Assembly (NCBI GenBank): GCA_011371515.1 | Contig: DRQE01000143.1 | Location: 1 to 8,660 of the forward strand | Direction of reading: 5' to 3' | Length of the DNA: 8,660 bases | Source of the DNA: Deltaproteobacteria bacterium | GTDB lineage: Bacteria; Desulfobacterota; GWC2-55-46; DRQE01 | In this document: one piece after another, positions 6,164 to 8,660 of the stretch | Numbering within the stretch: the first letter of the stretch is position 1 | Layout of the letters: each line of letters opens with the position of its first letter | Made by a program: the position numbers and the translations under genes | The notes under the pieces: model-generated | Databases searched by the model: none | What the model saw: the letters and a program-made list of their open reading frames with translations, nothing else | What the model was told of the DNA's origin: nothing

Positions 6164-7636
6164 CTATTGCCTCTTATCTACTTTACCGGCAGGCAGGAGC
6201 ACTGAGAATGTGGTGCCCTTACCCATACGTGAATCCACCAGTATTTCTCCCTCGTGCTCCTTCACTATACCATAACTTATAGATAGACCAAGACCTGTTC
6301 CCCTGTCAACATCTTTGGTGGTAAAGAAGGGTTCAAATATGCGGGGCAGTACTTCATCAGGTATACCACAGCCTGTATCCTCAACGGCAAGTCTTATGTA
6401 AGTTCTACCCTCTTTTTCAACCATGTCTGTGGATATGGTGAGTGTGCCGCCATGTGGCATGGCATCTTTTGCGTTACTTATAAGGTTTATTACCACCTGT
6501 TCGAGTGCTCCCCTGTTGCCCATTATGGATGGTAGTGGTGTGAGCCTTTTCACCACGTTTATGCCCCTCTTTTTCAGCATCTCTTCTGCTATGAGAAAGG
6601 CATCTTCCACAACCCTGTTAAGGTCCACAGGCTTTTGCACCGCCTTGTCTATCCTTGAGAACATTCTCAGATGGCTTATAACATTCTCCATCTTCTCTGT
6701 CGCCCTGTTTATAAGCTCAAGTTTTCCGGCATCTTCTTTATACCGCTGTTTGTGCTTTAACATGTGCAGAACCAGCCCCCTTATGGCTGTAAGTGGTTGA
6801 GCCAGCTCATGGGCAAGCCCTGCCGTAAGCTCTCCAAGGGCCTTCAGTTTTGACGAATGCACCAGCTGTGCCTGTGTATTTCTAAGCTCCATATAGGCAT
6901 GGTGAAGACGATTTTCACTTTCTTCAAGGTCTTTAACCATTGAGAGAACCCCGCCCCTGAAGTCCTCAAGGTGTTTTATCCTCTCTGTAAGCTCCTTTTC
7001 AACCGAGGAAAGTCTTCGGGCAAGCTCAACTCTATTGGCTTTATCCTGTCCAACGATAATGAAGCCTCCTGCTCCCTCGAGCAAAGAGACCGAAAGCTCA
7101 ACCGGCACAGCCCTTCCATCCTTTGACAGAAGCTCCATCTCAACACCTTCAACCCTTCCATCCCAGCCTGTCCTTTTAAGGAGTCTCTCAAGTCCCTTTC
7201 CATCTACAAACAGGTGTTCCAGCGGTGTGTCAAGCAGCCCTCGGCTGTAGCCAAGAAGCCTTGCAGCCCTTTTGTTGATATAGGAGATTTTTCCATCTCT
7301 TTCGGCAACTATCAATACATCCACCGAATCCGTAAGCTCCTCCACAAGGCCTTCCAGCGTCTTTAGAGCCTCCTTCGGCTCTGAAAGAAAACTGCCCCTT
7401 CTTTTTATTTTCTGTGATAACATCCTTTCAAGTGTGGAGTATAGTGGGCTCACAAGCAACCTTCCAATAAGTATGGCTGATGTCATGGCAACGAGCATTC
7501 CTGTGGTTGTGGCAAACAGAAGTGGTTCTGTCTCCACCCTATCTGCAACATACACATATACAGCTGGTATGAACATGGCTGGCAGGACTGTGGCTGGAAG
7601 AACTACCACAAGTGTATAGAATGTGGAAGGCTTCAT
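6164..7636 (-). CDS. Membrane PAS-domain sensor histidine kinase
   Basis: Two-component sensor that autophosphorylates and passes phosphate to a response regulator, which is not in the window. It has two membrane helices (about 5-31 and 38-62) joined by only a few polar residues, so there is almost no periplasmic domain. A PAS domain (about 95-195, with GKISYINKRAARLLGYS) is followed by a coiled coil (about 200-265). The HisKA box LGELTAGLAHELAQPL contains the phosphoacceptor H276. The ATPase domain shows N388 in the N box, DTGCGIP (420-426), FEPFFTT (434-440) and GTGLGL (446-451). The HELxQPL type resembles FixL/DctB-like kinases. All catalytic residues seem intact. It follows the membrane PAS protein by 16 bp and precedes comF by 2 bp. 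Signal and partner regulator are unknown. Confidence 0.93.
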   Translation of the reverse strand: MKPSTFYTLVVVLPATVLPAMFIPAVYVYVADRVETEPLLFATTTGMLVAMTSAILIGRLLVSPLYSTLERMLSQKIKRRGSFLSEPKEALKTLEGLVEELTDSVDVLIVAERDGKISYINKRAARLLGYSRGLLDTPLEHLFVDGKGLERLLKRTGWDGRVEGVEMELLSKDGRAVPVELSVSLLEGAGGFIIVGQDKANRVELARRLSSVEKELTERIKHLEDFRGGVLSMVKDLEESENRLHHAYMELRNTQAQLVHSSKLKALGELTAGLAHELAQPLTAIRGLVLHMLKHKQRYKEDAGKLELINRATEKMENVISHLRMFSRIDKAVQKPVDLNRVVEDAFLIAEEMLKKRGINVVKRLTPLPSIMGNRGALEQVVINLISNAKDAMPHGGTLTISTDMVEKEGRTYIRLAVEDTGCGIPDEVLPRIFEPFFTTKDVDRGTGLGLSISYGIVKEHEGEILVDSRMGKGTTFSVLLPAGKVDKRQ

Positions 7637-7652
7637 AGGTAAAAGGCTTGCC

Positions 7653-8648
7653 TCAGTGTTTTTTATCCTCAGTGAGTATGCGTTCTTTGATTTCTTTAAG
7701 CTTCATCTCTCTTCTTATGGCTATAAGGGCAAACTCTTCCAGCTCATTTACCATCTTTTTAAGCTTTTCCTTTGCCTCTTCTGCCCTCTTTCTTGCCCCT
7801 TCAAGCTCTGTCATAACCTTTTTTATACTCTCCATGTCTTTGAGCACCACCAGAGCCCTGCCTGTGCCATCACGGATTGGTGCTCCGTCGAGCTCTACAT
7901 GGGAGCCGCCACCTTTCTTGACAAACCTTACCTGCACGCCCCTTATGGTCTTGCCCTTTAGAAGTCCTTCAAGAAGGTCTGTTATCCTGTAACACTCGCT
8001 TCTGTCCACAAGGGAGTCGAGCCTTCTGCCCCTGCACTCTTTCTCGTCATAACCACTCCACTGGACAAACTCGTAATTCGTCTTCACTATACACCCTTGT
8101 TCATCTATCTTTATAACCGGCACGGGCAGGCTCTCTGTGCATGTATCCATCCGGTTTGTGGCATCAGGGGTTTGCCTTCTGTTCTGGGTAGCCAGAAAGA
8201 ATGCAACCCCAAAGGGTATACATGAAAACACCAGCAGGGCTATCCAGTATTGTTTGAGGCTTTTGAGCCTTTCAACCTGTTCTCTATGGAGGAGGGCACG
8301 CACACTCTCAAGCTCTTCTTCCACAGAGCTTATAAGTTTTATGTATTCTTCTTCGTTCTGCTCAAGGGCTTTAAGCCCTGAAAGCCTTCTTTCTATAGAG
8401 GAGAGCTCGATTGCCGTAACGATCTCTTTGAGCCTTTTAAGGACCATTTCTATCCTCTTTAGCTCTACCTGCGGGTTATCTACGGGAGTTTCGAGCCTGT
8501 GTAACCTCTGGACAATGTCGTCTATGTAGGAGACATTCTGTGTGCCGGCACTTACAAGTCTCAACGAAAACATACCCATAACACCCATAGCCACCACTAA
8601 AGAGCCTGTAAGAACCAGAGAGAATATAAGAAATCTCTTGTTTTTCAT
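7653..8648 (-). CDS. Membrane-anchored PAS protein without a kinase domain
   Basis: From the ATG at 8648 it is 331 aa. TM1 is about 5-27, followed by a roughly 105-residue, charged, helical and probably coiled-coil extracytoplasmic region (30-133). TM2 is about 135-153. A PAS domain (about 165-272) carries IDEQGCIVKTNYEFVQWSGY and GAPIRDGTGRALVVLKD. The C-terminus (273-331) is a Lys/Glu-rich coiled coil ending in RREMKLKEIKERI, similar to a tail often seen on PAS proteins of two-component systems. There is no HisKA, ATPase, GGDEF or receiver domain. The frame stays open to the window edge and no ribosome site is visible before 8648, so the start could lie further upstream, but MKNKRF plus a membrane helix is a convincing N-terminus. 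It lies 16 bp before the histidine kinase and probably acts with it. It is not a family with a known function. Confidence 0.8.
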   Translation of the reverse strand: MKNKRFLIFSLVLTGSLVVAMGVMGMFSLRLVSAGTQNVSYIDDIVQRLHRLETPVDNPQVELKRIEMVLKRLKEIVTAIELSSIERRLSGLKALEQNEEEYIKLISSVEEELESVRALLHREQVERLKSLKQYWIALLVFSCIPFGVAFFLATQNRRQTPDATNRMDTCTESLPVPVIKIDEQGCIVKTNYEFVQWSGYDEKECRGRRLDSLVDRSECYRITDLLEGLLKGKTIRGVQVRFVKKGGGSHVELDGAPIRDGTGRALVVLKDMESIKKVMTELEGARKRAEEAKEKLKKMVNELEEFALIAIRREMKLKEIKERILTEDKKH

Positions 8649-8660
8649 GGGTTTTTGCAA

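Noticed and set aside
7642..7651. 10-bp palindrome AGGCTTGCCT between the PAS protein and kinase genes
   Set aside because: Too short to support a function and likely coincidental; no T-run follows.

Overview
The window reads as ordinary chromosome of a Gram-negative (diderm) bacterium. A TonB-family protein and a heptose-nucleotide enzyme for lipopolysaccharide imply an outer membrane. A PII/GlnA pair behind a sigma-54-type promoter, a split glycine decarboxylase (separate PB subunit), frequent ATA (Ile) and AGG/AGA (Arg) codons and Lys/Glu/Arg-rich proteins point to a deep-branching lineage such as Nitrospirota, Desulfobacterota or Aquificota. That placement is an inference from gene style, not a computed one. 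I see no tRNA, rRNA, CRISPR array, insertion sequence, prophage or recognisable riboswitch.

Layout. (1) Positions 2-862, plus strand: the 3' part of a TonB-like gene that enters from the left edge. It converges on and overlaps by 20 bp (2) a minus-strand pair at 843-2840: a YacP-type NYN/PIN nuclease gene followed by gcvPB. This pair is read from a strong sigma-70-like promoter so close to the start codon that the mRNA should be almost leaderless. (3) A 242-bp divergent regulatory region (2841-3082) also carries the control region of the plus-strand glnB-glnA operon: a 30-bp perfect dyad, an IHF-consensus match and a -24/-12 element, in the classical enhancer / bend / sigma-54 order. (4) glnB (PII) and glnA (type I glutamine synthetase) at 3086-4867, closed by an intrinsic terminator at 4884-4921 that should work in both directions. 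(5) A compact minus-strand run from the right edge to 4968: membrane PAS protein, membrane PAS histidine kinase, ComF-type phosphoribosyltransferase, RfaE2 heptose-phosphate adenylyltransferase. Gaps are 16, 2 and 6 bp, so this is very probably one operon whose promoter lies outside the window.

How the genes work together. glnB-glnA is a nitrogen-assimilation module, and both regulatory tyrosines are kept (PII Tyr51, GlnA Tyr398), as expected for control by uridylylation and adenylylation. gcvPB supplies the PLP-binding half of glycine decarboxylase, but its usual partners gcvPA, gcvH and gcvT are not next to it. The two-TM PAS protein and the two-TM PAS kinase look like a divided sensor, with no response regulator in view. 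I found no convincing new biological system. The most informative points are the glnBA promoter architecture, the near-leaderless nuclease transcript, the orphan position of gcvPB and the paired sensor proteins.
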